Assembly: GCA_002372855.1 (NCBI GenBank) | Contig: DFIZ01000007.1 | Span: 1-25,333 of the forward strand | DNA from: Bacteroidales bacterium UBA3684 | Lineage (GTDB): Bacteria > Bacteroidota > Bacteroidia > Bacteroidales > P3 | Length of the DNA stretch: 25,333 bases | Direction of reading: 5' to 3' | Part shown: piece after piece, positions 6,636-13,314 of the stretch | How positions within the stretch are numbered: position 1 is the stretch's first letter | How the letters are laid out: each line of letters opens with the position of its first letter | Program-made: the position numbers and the translations under genes | The notes under the pieces: generated by a model | The model's input: only the letters and a program-made list of their open reading frames with translations | Told to the model about the DNA's origin: nothing | Databases searched by the model: none

Positions 6636-6660
6636 CAGGCTGGCAGCCGGCGCTCCATTG
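6636..6660 (+). repeat. Palindromic element copy (CAGGCTGGCAGCC...GCTCCATTG)
   Basis: A slightly decayed copy of the GGCTGGCAGCC palindrome with the tail GCTCCATTG that also follows, with variation, the copies at 16201 (GCTCCAATT) and 18224 (GTCCCATTG). It lies upstream of the DRTGG promoter. Confidence 0.65.
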
Positions 6661-6702
6661 AAAGAAAATTGTTTTTGTCGCCGCCGTTTCCAAAATTTTT
6701 TG

Positions 6703-6711
6703 TATCTTTGC
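6703..6711 (+). promoter_or_regulatory. -7 promoter box for DRTGG-PHP operon
   Basis: TATCTTTGC, a perfect TAnnTTTGC match, 31 bp before the ATG at 6743. A TTTTTG run lies about 25 bp upstream, a little far for a standard -33 element. Confidence 0.65.
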
Positions 6712-6742
6712 AGTCGCTAACGAATCAAAAACACACCGAAAT

Positions 6743-7078
6743 ATGAAAGTAAGAGAACTTGTTGAAAAACTGAACCTCAAAGTGTTGAGTGGCGAGAAAG
6801 GTCTCGACCGCGACATCGACGGATGCTATGTCAGCGACCTCCTCAGCGACGTCATGGGCAATGCCGAGATGGGCAACGTGTGGGTGACCCTCCAGACCCA
6901 CAAGAACGTCATGGCCATCGCCTCCCTCAAGGAGCTGGCCTGCGTCATCCTCGTCAAGGGCCTCACCGCCAGTGAAGACACCGTAGAGCAAAGCAACGAG
7001 GAGGGCATCCCCTTCCTCAGCACCGACATGCAGACCTACGAGACCGTCGGCAAAATCTACCAGTTGCTGAACTGCTAA
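6743..7078 (+). CDS. DRTGG-domain protein
   Basis: 111 residues forming a single DRTGG-like domain. Visible are LSGEKGLDRDIDGCYVSDLL, NVWVTLQTHKNVMAIASLKE, ACVILVKG and an ending on IPFLSTDMQTYETVGKIYQL. In other proteins the domain accompanies CBS or phosphotransacetylase domains and probably senses a ligand. In many anaerobes small DRTGG proteins sit beside PHP-domain proteins and [FeFe]-hydrogenase or NADH-linked iron-sulfur genes. Here the PHP gene follows 87 bp later but no hydrogenase is in the window. A regulatory or ligand-sensing role is likely; the ligand is unknown. The start is fixed by the promoter at 6703. Confidence 0.85.
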   Translation: MKVRELVEKLNLKVLSGEKGLDRDIDGCYVSDLLSDVMGNAEMGNVWVTLQTHKNVMAIASLKELACVILVKGLTASEDTVEQSNEEGIPFLSTDMQTYETVGKIYQLLNC

Positions 7079-7085
7079 GGAATCG

Positions 7086-7154
7086 GTCGGCGAATTGTGC
7101 GGATTGGGCGAATTGTTTATTAGTCCATTCGCATAATTCGCAAAATTCGCCGAC
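7086..7154. repeat. Inverted repeat of 9-bp GCGAATT units between DRTGG and PHP genes
   Basis: The left arm (7086-7115) starts GTCGGCGAATT and the right arm (7126-7154) ends AATTCGCCGAC; the outer 11 bp pair perfectly and about 24 of 28 positions pair overall. Each arm is a degenerate 9-bp tandem (GCGAATTGT, GCGGATTGG, GCGAATTGT; GCATAATTC, GCAAAATTC). As RNA it would make a long hairpin between two cotranscribed genes, possibly an attenuator or stability element. Confidence 0.75.
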
Positions 7155-7165
7155 GGGGAAAAAAT

Positions 7166-7957
7166 ATGCCGTTGTCTATGCCGATTGCTCCGTTCAAAGC
7201 CGACCTGCACATCCATACGGTGCTCTCGCCGTGCGGCGACCTCGAGATGTCGCCCACGGCCATCGTCGAGCGTGCCCTGGCCCGCGGGCTGGACATGATA
7301 GCCATCAGCGACCACAACACCACGCGGCAGGTGAAGGTCACCCAGCGCATCGGCAAGGAGAAGGGCCTCTTCGTCCTCGGCGGCGTCGAGGTGACCAGTC
7401 AGGAGGAGACGCACTGCCTATGCTACTTCCGCGACGACGCCCAGCTCGACGCCTTCCAGCTCTTCCTCGACGAGCATCTGCCCAAGATCGAGAACGATGT
7501 CGACCGCTTCGGCTACCAGCTCATCGTGGACGAGAACGAGGAGATTGTCGGCGAGGAGGAGTACCACCTGTTGAACGCCATCGATGTCGACATCGACGGC
7601 ATCTACGACGAGGTGCACCGCATCGGCGGCCTCTTCGTGCCGGCGCACATCAACAAGGGCACCACCTCGCTCATGAGCCAGCTGGGTTTCGTGCCGCCGG
7701 ACCTCAGGGCCGACGGCCTCGAAATCAACTTCCGCATCACCAAGGACGAGATACTGAAGAAGTTCGCCTACCTCAAGCGCTTCAACTTCATCACCGACAG
7801 CGACGCCCATTTCATCGACAATGTGGGCGACGTCTACAACCTCGTCTACATGGAGCACCGCACCTTCGACGAGTTTGCGATGGCCCTCAGGGGTGAGGAG
7901 GGACGCTGGATAGACACGATGTATTTCAGGGAACACAAACTGAGAAAAATATTATAG
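7166..7957 (+). CDS. PHP-domain metal-dependent phosphoesterase
   Basis: 263 residues; the second ATG at 7178 is an equally possible start. Metal-site motifs of the PHP superfamily are present in order: DLHIHT (H15, H17), AISDHN (D49, H50), GVEVTS (E75), a histidine in ETHCLCYF, PAHIN and TDSDAH near the C-terminus. This is the TrpH-like class, which hydrolyses phosphoester bonds of small molecules or nucleotides. The protein should be cytoplasmic. It is partnered with the DRTGG protein upstream, a pairing common in anaerobes near redox enzymes. The substrate is unknown. Confidence 0.9.
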   Translation: MPLSMPIAPFKADLHIHTVLSPCGDLEMSPTAIVERALARGLDMIAISDHNTTRQVKVTQRIGKEKGLFVLGGVEVTSQEETHCLCYFRDDAQLDAFQLFLDEHLPKIENDVDRFGYQLIVDENEEIVGEEEYHLLNAIDVDIDGIYDEVHRIGGLFVPAHINKGTTSLMSQLGFVPPDLRADGLEINFRITKDEILKKFAYLKRFNFITDSDAHFIDNVGDVYNLVYMEHRTFDEFAMALRGEEGRWIDTMYFREHKLRKIL

Positions 7958-7960
7958 TTG

Positions 7961-8006
7961 GTTTTAAGCTTTAAGTTTTAAGCTTTAAGTTTTAAGTTTT
8001 AAGTTT
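7961..8006 (+). repeat. Heptamer array TTTTAAG / CTTTAAG
   Basis: About six tandem 7-bp units of TTTTAAG or CTTTAAG fill the 52-bp gap between the PHP stop and the DUF4476 start. The AAGTTTTTT end sits directly against the ATG, so the array forms the leader of the next gene. Confidence 0.85.
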
Positions 8007-8009
8007 TTT

Positions 8010-8762
8010 ATGAAAAGATTTGCAATCATACTCATAGCCTGCCTGATGATGGCGGGTGCCGCAGCACAGCCCGGCCACCACGGCAGGGTCCCGCGCCCGC
8101 AACGCTATACGGTCTCCTTCCAGTCGCAGCATGGCGAGTCGTTCAATGTCTTCATGGACGGCGAGCTGATGAACCGCATGCCGCAGAGCCGTGTGATGGT
8201 CAACGATGTCACCGACCGCACCCACGAGGTGGTGGTGGTTCTGAAACGCCCCGTTCAGAAGGCCGCCGTCCTGCAGCTCCTGCCGGGCGAACCCAGCGTG
8301 GTGGTGAATGTGAACTACGATGAGCGCACGGAGATGCTGTCGCTCTACACGCCGTCGCACAACCGAGCCGAGAGTCGCGTGGTGACCTATCAGGAACCCT
8401 CGCCGCGTCCGGAACACCACAAGGTACGTCCCGAGCCTCTCGCTCCCCAGCCTCCGATGGAACCCGAAATCCGCCGTGCCACCGAGGAGGATGTGGCCGC
8501 CATGGTGCTGAGGATGAAGAACCAGAGCTTCGACAGCGACCGCCTGGCCTTGGGCAAGGTCATCGTGGCCTCGTCGAACCTGACGGCCAGCCAGATTGCC
8601 CGTCTGGCCGAGACGATAGACTTCTCGTCGTCGCAGGTGGAATTTCTCAAGTACGCCTACAACTACTGCATCGACAAGCCTAACTATTACCAGACCGTGG
8701 ACATCCTCACCTTCAGCAGCGACAAGAAGAAGGTCATGGACTATATCGCCACGCAGAGGTAG
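8010..8762 (+). CDS. Secreted DUF4476-domain protein
   Basis: 250 residues. The signal peptide is MKRFAIILIACLMMAGAAAQ, cleaved near AAAQ. The N-terminal part (about 30-120) is beta-rich, with SFNVFMDGELMN and VVVVLKRPVQKAAVLQLLPG, followed by a proline-rich linker (about 128-150). The C-terminal part (about 155-250) matches DUF4476: FDSDRLALGKVIVASSNLTA, then QIARLAETIDFSSSQVEFLK and the end DILTFSSDKKKVMDYI. The domain is common in Bacteroidetes and its function is unknown. The stop lies only 4 bp from the stop of the convergent btuG-like gene, leaving no room for a terminator. Confidence 0.85.
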   Translation: MKRFAIILIACLMMAGAAAQPGHHGRVPRPQRYTVSFQSQHGESFNVFMDGELMNRMPQSRVMVNDVTDRTHEVVVVLKRPVQKAAVLQLLPGEPSVVVNVNYDERTEMLSLYTPSHNRAESRVVTYQEPSPRPEHHKVRPEPLAPQPPMEPEIRRATEEDVAAMVLRMKNQSFDSDRLALGKVIVASSNLTASQIARLAETIDFSSSQVEFLKYAYNYCIDKPNYYQTVDILTFSSDKKKVMDYIATQR

Positions 8763-8766
8763 CCAC

Positions 8767-9798
8767 TCAAAGGAACACCACTTTCGAGGGGTTCATGGCG
8801 GCGGCGCACTTGAAACGGAGGGTGCCGTCGGCGCGGTAGCAGTATACATTGCCGCCGGCGCTGTAGTCGGCATCCATGATGTAGACGTCGCCGTTGGAGG
8901 GATTGATGTTGATGCCGTAGGCGTTGTTGTCGACCGTGACCGGGAACGGGAAGTTCTCGACGTTGCCGTTGGCATCGATCACGACCCATGACGTGGTGCC
9001 GCCGTAGGGGGCATCGTAGCCGTAAATCTTGCCGTTGTAGACGCTGCCCTTGGTGAGGCCGTGGCCCACGGGGCTGACGCTGAGGCTGCCCGCATCGACG
9101 ATGGCGCAGCCCGAGGGCACATCGCCGTAGTTGCCCGTCCAGGTGACGACGAGCTTGCTGTCGCTCAGGCGTTCCACCTTGTTGGGGTTCACGCCCACCT
9201 CGATGGTGGAGCTGACGGCAAACGAGGCGAGGTCGACGACGTAGAGGCGGTTGTCGTACTCGTAGCTGTCGTTGTAGGCGCTGGCCACGAACGCCTTGCC
9301 CTGGGCAATGGCGATGCCCTCCGGGTGGAAGGCGCCCAGCAGGCAGGTGTCCTCGATGGCGAGGGTGGCGGCATCCACGCACACCACGCAGGCCGGGGTG
9401 TAGCACGAGATGTAGAGCTTGCCGTCCTGGGCGGCGATGCTGCGGGGCTTCAGCGTGCCCATGCTCTTCTGTGTGGCGCGACCCGTGGCGGGGTCGATGG
9501 CCTCGAGGGTGTTGCTCTCGGTAACGGTGACGTAGACCTTCCCTTGGTAGAGCACCATGTCCTGGGCGTTGTTGCCTAGGCCGCGGCCGTTGGCCTCCTG
9601 GAACCAGCTGTTGTCGATGTCGCCGCTGGCGGTGTCGAGGGACGAGATGGAGGCGTTGTTGACGCCATAGGACCCTTCGTTGAGCACCAGGGCACCCGTG
9701 GTTTGGACGCCTGCGCCGGTGTTCTCTTTCTCATCCTCGCAGGCCACCATGCCGAGGGCGAGGAGGACGAGGAAAAGCGTTCTGATGATGTGTTTCAT
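8767..9798 (-). CDS. Surface beta-propeller lipoprotein, BtuG-like (cobalamin capture)
   Basis: 343 residues. The signal MKHIIRTLFLVLLALGMVAC has its lipobox at C20, followed by EDEKE; acidic residues after the cysteine act as a surface-export signal in Bacteroidetes. The mature part is a YncE/DUF5074-type beta-propeller with repeated blade motifs, such as GALVLNEGSYG, GKVYVTVTESNTLEAIDP, GKLYISCYTP, NRLYVVDLASF, GKIYGYDAP and INPSNGDVYIMDAD. In Bacteroides, BtuG is such a protein, made beside a BtuB receptor and binding B12 at the surface. The gene lies downstream of a TonB receptor and a cobalamin riboswitch, which supports that role here. Haem or another tetrapyrrole is less likely. It is separated from the receptor gene by a heptamer array. 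Confidence 0.82.
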   Translation of the reverse strand: MKHIIRTLFLVLLALGMVACEDEKENTGAGVQTTGALVLNEGSYGVNNASISSLDTASGDIDNSWFQEANGRGLGNNAQDMVLYQGKVYVTVTESNTLEAIDPATGRATQKSMGTLKPRSIAAQDGKLYISCYTPACVVCVDAATLAIEDTCLLGAFHPEGIAIAQGKAFVASAYNDSYEYDNRLYVVDLASFAVSSTIEVGVNPNKVERLSDSKLVVTWTGNYGDVPSGCAIVDAGSLSVSPVGHGLTKGSVYNGKIYGYDAPYGGTTSWVVIDANGNVENFPFPVTVDNNAYGININPSNGDVYIMDADYSAGGNVYCYRADGTLRFKCAAAMNPSKVVFL

Positions 9799-9916
9799 TT
9801 TAAGTATTAAGTTTTAAGTATTAAGTATTAAGTTTTAAGTTTTAAGTTTTAAGTATTAAGTTTTAAGTTTAAGTTTTGCGCCAGCCACTTACAGCTCACA
9901 GCTTACAGCTCACCGC
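9799..9916 (-). repeat. Composite heptamer array between btuB-like and btuG-like genes
   Basis: Positions 9801-9876 are units of TTTTAAG and TATTAAG. From 9878 the sequence becomes GCGCCAGCCACTTACAGCTC and then ACAGCTC/ACAGCTT/ACCGCTC heptamers ending at the receptor stop. Positions 9870-9908 are identical to 15576-15614 (39 bp). The array fills the whole 118-bp gap and is on the transcribed path from receptor to lipoprotein. Confidence 0.88.
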
Positions 9917-11992
9917 TCAAAAATCATACATGATTCCTATTTTCCAGTTGCGGCCCATCATGGGGTAGGAGGCCACCACCTCGTACTGTGTGTCCAGCAG
10001 GTTCTGCACGGCGGCGCGCAGCGAGAGGGTGCCGATCCGGAGGTCGAAGGAACGGTCCAGCGAGAGGCCGAGGTCGCAGTAGGCGGGCATACGGCTCTCC
10101 GGGGTGTTCTGCCGCATGAAGTAGCGGTGCCCCACCACCATGGCCGTGGCGCCGAGGTTGACCCACGCATTCTCCCATCGCAGCGATGCTCCGCCGCTGT
10201 GGCGCGGGGTGTACATAATCTGGTGGCCGTAGGTGTTGCTGCCGGGGCGCGTGTGGTCCACGGCATGTTGGAACGAGTAGTTGAGTTGGATTGAGAACTG
10301 GGAGCTGAAAACAGAGAATTGAGCATTGGCCGTGGCGTCGACGCCCAGGATGTCCACCACGCCGAAGTTCTCCATCGACCAGTAGTACATGTTGCTTGTC
10401 GGCTTGGCCACTATCTTGTCGTTTACATGGTTATAGTAGGCGTCCAGCGTTGCCGTCAGCTGGCAGAGGCCGTAGCTGTTGGTGTGGGTGACGCCCAGGT
10501 TGAACTGGTGCGCGCGTTCGGGCCGCAGGCCTCGGGGCATGAGCTGGAAGAAATACAGTTCCCCGAAGTTGGGCACGCGGTAGGTCTCCTTGTAGAACGC
10601 CCGCAGGGTGGTGGTCATCCCCAGGCGGTACATCAGGGCGACGAAGGGCGTCAGCCGGCGGTAGGAGGGGGTGGTGTCCTGACCGGCGATGAGGTCGGCA
10701 ATATCGGTGTAGAGGGCGTTGGCGCGGGCCTCGAAGGCGCCGAAGTGGACCTGCAGGGCCAGGGCGGCGGCGAGGTTGCGCCGCGTTACGTCGGAGAACT
10801 GGTTGGTGGCGGGCTGGTGGCGGCTGTCGAGGTGGGCCAGGCTGGCGTCGAGGGCGCCATCGAGGTTGAGCCATGCCGTCAGGGGGCAGTGCAGGCTGCC
10901 GCTGACGAAGGCTTCGCGCTGCGTGTAGGCGTCGTGGGCGTTGCGGAGGGTGTCGAAGTAGTGGTCGTCGCTGTAGCGCACCTTGGCCAACAGCTGGCCC
11001 TGCCACCTCTCGCGCTCCACGCGCCAACGGGCCTGTGCGAAGGCCTGCTCCTCCTCCGACCGCTGGCCCGAGACAGCCTGCGAGTAGTAGGCTATAGGCC
11101 CCGGCAACTCATGCATGCCGCGCATGTAGTGCACCTTGGCGGTCAGCGTGTTGCCCTCGCCGAGGGTGTAGAAGAGGTTGCCGTCGGCCGTGAACATCCA
11201 CACGGCGGAGTGGCTGCGGCGTTCGACGGAGGAACTGTCGCGGTGCGAGGCGGTATAGTAGAGTGTAAAGGGGTAGTCGCCGTCGGAACGGAGGTGGTTG
11301 ACAAAGAGGCTGCTCTTCAACCGGCGGCTCCACCGCTGCTGCCAGAGGAGCGACGGGGAGCGATAGCCGAAGGAACCGCCCTCGAGGCCGGCCTTGAGTT
11401 TGACGCGCTCGCCGGGCCAGAAGGAGGGCTCGGCGGTCTCCATGTTGAGCACGTTACCGGCGGCCAACGCCTTGGCCGAGAGCAACGAGGACTGCTCCTG
11501 GCCCTGGCTGAGGCTGACGTAGGCGGTGTTGCCAAGGGTATAGCGGCCGAGGTCGACCTGGCCGTTCTGCGAGTCGTCGACGGGGATGCCGTCGATGGTG
11601 ACGGCCGAGAACTGGCTGCCGAGGCCGCGGGCGGAGACGGTCTTGACGCCCCCCACGCCGCCGTAGTCCTTCAGCGTCACGCCGGCCATCTGCTTGATGG
11701 CGTCGCTCAGCTGCACGGCCCCCAGGTGCTCTATGCGTTCGGCGTCCATCACCTGCGTGGGCGCCGCCGTACGGGTCACCGACGGGGTGCGCTGCGACGA
11801 GATTTCCACCTCGTCGAGGGTCTTCACGGTGTCGTTCTGGGCCGCGACGGCGAACGGGTACAGGAGCAGGAGGAGGAGTAAAAAGGCCCTCGAGGGTAGG
11901 GCGTTTCGGAGCATCACGCCGTGCCGGGCTGACGCCTGGCGGCGGCAAACAATAAACGATACTATTTTTTCGACAACAATGCTCATTTTCAT
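9917..11992 (-). CDS. btuB: TonB-dependent outer-membrane receptor, BtuB-like (cobalamin)
   Basis: 691 residues from ATG 11992, which has GGAAAGGA about 7 bp upstream. The next Met (11914) would give a classical signal peptide, MLRNALPSRAF, seven leucines, then AVAAQ. Next come a TonB-box region (NDTVKTLDEVEISSQRT) and the plug, with LSDAIKQMAGVTLKDYGGVG, then VSARGLGSQFSAVTIDGIP. The rest is a beta-barrel ending in WKIGIMYDF, the terminal aromatic typical of outer-membrane barrels. A cobalamin riboswitch sits directly upstream, so the substrate is very likely B12 or another corrinoid. The open frame extends up to 12085 into the riboswitch, which is not a credible start. A heptamer array is inserted in the barrel near 10287-10325. 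Confidence 0.92.
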   Translation of the reverse strand: MKMSIVVEKIVSFIVCRRQASARHGVMLRNALPSRAFLLLLLLLYPFAVAAQNDTVKTLDEVEISSQRTPSVTRTAAPTQVMDAERIEHLGAVQLSDAIKQMAGVTLKDYGGVGGVKTVSARGLGSQFSAVTIDGIPVDDSQNGQVDLGRYTLGNTAYVSLSQGQEQSSLLSAKALAAGNVLNMETAEPSFWPGERVKLKAGLEGGSFGYRSPSLLWQQRWSRRLKSSLFVNHLRSDGDYPFTLYYTASHRDSSSVERRSHSAVWMFTADGNLFYTLGEGNTLTAKVHYMRGMHELPGPIAYYSQAVSGQRSEEEQAFAQARWRVERERWQGQLLAKVRYSDDHYFDTLRNAHDAYTQREAFVSGSLHCPLTAWLNLDGALDASLAHLDSRHQPATNQFSDVTRRNLAAALALQVHFGAFEARANALYTDIADLIAGQDTTPSYRRLTPFVALMYRLGMTTTLRAFYKETYRVPNFGELYFFQLMPRGLRPERAHQFNLGVTHTNSYGLCQLTATLDAYYNHVNDKIVAKPTSNMYYWSMENFGVVDILGVDATANAQFSVFSSQFSIQLNYSFQHAVDHTRPGSNTYGHQIMYTPRHSGGASLRWENAWVNLGATAMVVGHRYFMRQNTPESRMPAYCDLGLSLDRSFDLRIGTLSLRAAVQNLLDTQYEVVASYPMMGRNWKIGIMYDF
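10287..10325 (-). repeat. Heptamer array inserted in frame inside the BtuB-like barrel
   Basis: On the coding strand the units are CTCAATT, CTCTGTT, TTCAGCT, CCCAGTT and CTCAATC, the same style as the intergenic TTTTCAA arrays. It encodes QFSVFSSQFSIQL between two predicted barrel strands (GVDATANA and NYSFQHAVDH). Confidence 0.65.
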
Positions 11993-12029
11993 CAAAACGT
12001 CCTTTCCTCGAGGGCTGTTAATGATTGAT

Positions 12030-12212
12030 TGTCGGCTCTGGCAGGTCTTCTGGCTTGTTCCGGACCCTCTTCGCGGCCTTCCCATGGCGTGTTATGTACC
12101 ACAGTGACCCTGTGTGCGGAGATGTCCTAACTTGTTGGAACTCACAGCAGCGGGACTGCTCGGGATTCGCACCCGATTCCCTCTTGGCCCCCTCGCGGGG
12201 GAACCAAAACCG
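12030..12212 (-). promoter_or_regulatory. Cobalamin (B12) riboswitch
   Basis: On the minus strand the conserved blocks appear in order: CCAAGAGGGAATC, then GGTGCGAATCCCGAGCAG, CCCGCTGCTGTGA (complement of about 12142-12173), a GTCACTG...CATGGGAAGGC segment, and the B12 box AGCCAGAAGACCTGCC (complement of 12040-12055). The aptamer begins almost at the predicted transcription start and ends about 40 nt before the btuB ATG. The GAGGAAAGGA ribosome site lies just past the aptamer, so control of translation initiation by B12 is likely. High B12 is expected to lower receptor and BtuG-like synthesis. Confidence 0.95.
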
Positions 12213-12215
12213 GCT

Positions 12216-12224
12216 GCAAAGATA
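12216..12224 (-). promoter_or_regulatory. -7 promoter box for B12 riboswitch operon
   Basis: The minus strand reads TATCTTTGC, a perfect TAnnTTTGC. Transcription would begin near 12209, right at the aptamer 5' end. A -33 element is not obvious in the T-rich upstream sequence. Confidence 0.7.
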
Positions 12225-12512
12225 CGCAAAAAAAATGATTCGTCGGCATCTTTTTTCAAAAGGTTGGAAATCAGTACTGTTAACCTATCATCTTCTTCCC
12301 ATCTTCTTACCACGTTCATACCCGCTTTTTACCATTCTCCACTCCGGAAGGAGATGGAAGGTAGGCGGAGGGACTGGGAAATGGTGAAAAGAGCATTGGG
12401 GGGCGAGGCTATAGTGGGTGTGTTGGCCAATTTTTGACGGCTATTTCTCAGTTTGGACAGCATTGTCTTAGTGTGAGTTGTGCGTTAGTGGAATGTTTTT
12501 TTCACTCTTTTG
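12225..12512. other. Divergent gap between B12 operon and rex, with a long imperfect hairpin
   Basis: There are no credible genes here. CTTTTTACCATT (12325-12336) and AATGGTGAAAAG (12380-12391) pair over 12 bp with one G-T wobble, enclosing CTCC-GGAA-GGAG and other short pairs. An 11-bp direct repeat (ATCTTCTTCCC, ATCTTCTTACC) lies at about 12288-12312. No Rex operator of the TTGTGA-N-TCACAA kind was seen. Confidence 0.45.
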
Positions 12513-12544
12513 TTGCTATTTTGCAGTTTTTTATGTATTTTTGC
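12513..12544 (+). promoter_or_regulatory. Promoter for rex
   Basis: TATTTTTGC (12536-12544) matches TAnnTTTGC; a TTG at 12513-12515 gives a 20-bp spacer. The leader to the rex ATG is about 25 nt. Confidence 0.6.
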
Positions 12545-12574
12545 ATCGTTTTTTTAGGAACGTAGATTTATATT

Positions 12575-13249
12575 ATGGTAAAAGGTAAAACATTGAGGAG
12601 AAAGGGTGAGTCAGAGGAATCAAAACCGGTTTCCGTTATGAAGTCGACCTTGAGTCGTTTGCCGGTTTATTATTGTTATGTACAGGACAGGCTAAAGGAA
12701 GGGCAGGAGTATATTTCGTCGAGTGTAATGGCAGAGAGCCTGTCGTTGAACCCCGTGCTGGTGCGCAAGGACCTGGCCAGTGTGAGCTCGGCTCCTGGGC
12801 GGCCCAAGATGGGGTTCCGTACCAGCCAGTTGCTTCAGGACATGAAGACGTACCTGGGCTACGACAATTACAACGAAGCTGTGCTCGTGGGTGTCGGTGG
12901 CCTGGGCAAGACCCTGTTGCAGTATCCGGGATTCAAGAACTACGGCCTGGATGTTGTGGCGGGATTCGATGTCGACGAGCATGTGGTGGGACAGATTGTC
13001 GGCGGCAAGCCGGTATACAATGTGTCGAAGATGGAGAAGCTGGTGAAGCGTCTGGGTGTCAAGTTGGGCATCATTGCCGTCCCCGGGCCGCAGGCTCAGG
13101 GGGTGGCGGACCAGCTTGTGGCCAGCGGCATCAAGGGTATATGGAATTTTGCGCCGGCGCATATCGACCTGCCGGCCGACGTGGCTATCCGCAACGAGAA
13201 CCTGGCTGCCAGCCTGGCGGCGCTGTCGAAGTTGGTGTCGAAGGAGTAA
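12575..13249 (+). CDS. rex: Redox-sensing transcriptional repressor Rex
   Basis: 224 residues; Rex proteins are usually 205-230. The winged-helix DNA-binding domain is at about 25-80, with SRLPVYYCYVQDRL and VMAESLSLNPVLVRKDLASV. The Rossmann NAD(H)-binding domain starts at AVLVGVGGLGKTLL (GVGGLG at 106-111) and ends with the domain-swap helix near LAASLAALSKLV. Rex represses fermentation and respiration genes when the NAD+/NADH ratio is high and is released by NADH. The ATG at 12638 would remove a charged N-terminal extension and is a possible alternative start. The gene is monocistronic and followed by a repeat hairpin. Possible targets include the etf operon, but that is only inference. 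Confidence 0.95.
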   Translation: MVKGKTLRRKGESEESKPVSVMKSTLSRLPVYYCYVQDRLKEGQEYISSSVMAESLSLNPVLVRKDLASVSSAPGRPKMGFRTSQLLQDMKTYLGYDNYNEAVLVGVGGLGKTLLQYPGFKNYGLDVVAGFDVDEHVVGQIVGGKPVYNVSKMEKLVKRLGVKLGIIAVPGPQAQGVADQLVASGIKGIWNFAPAHIDLPADVAIRNENLAASLAALSKLVSKE

Positions 13250-13251
13250 TC

Positions 13252-13304
13252 TAACGACAACAGAGACAACAACGACAACGTGCAAATTGCAACATGCGAT
13301 TTGC
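13252..13304 (+). repeat. 9-bp GACAAC repeat plus hairpin, second copy
   Basis: Three GACAAC-bearing units of about 9 bp (13253-13280) precede the hairpin GCAAATTGCA-ACA-TGCGATTTGC (13282-13304). It is the same length and loop as the hairpin at 6544-6566 but with different stem bases. It lies 3 bp after the rex stop, between convergent rex and rimO, and may serve as a transcript end for either. Confidence 0.78.
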
Positions 13305-13314
13305 TTTGGTCGGT

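Noticed and set aside
10319..11881. Open frame of 520 codons on the plus strand
   Set aside because: It is antisense to the BtuB-like receptor, low-complexity, and lacks a promoter or ribosome site.
11993..12085. Longer N-terminus of the TonB receptor
   Set aside because: The extension is read through the B12 box and the 3' part of the cobalamin riboswitch; ATG 11992 has a ribosome site just past the aptamer.
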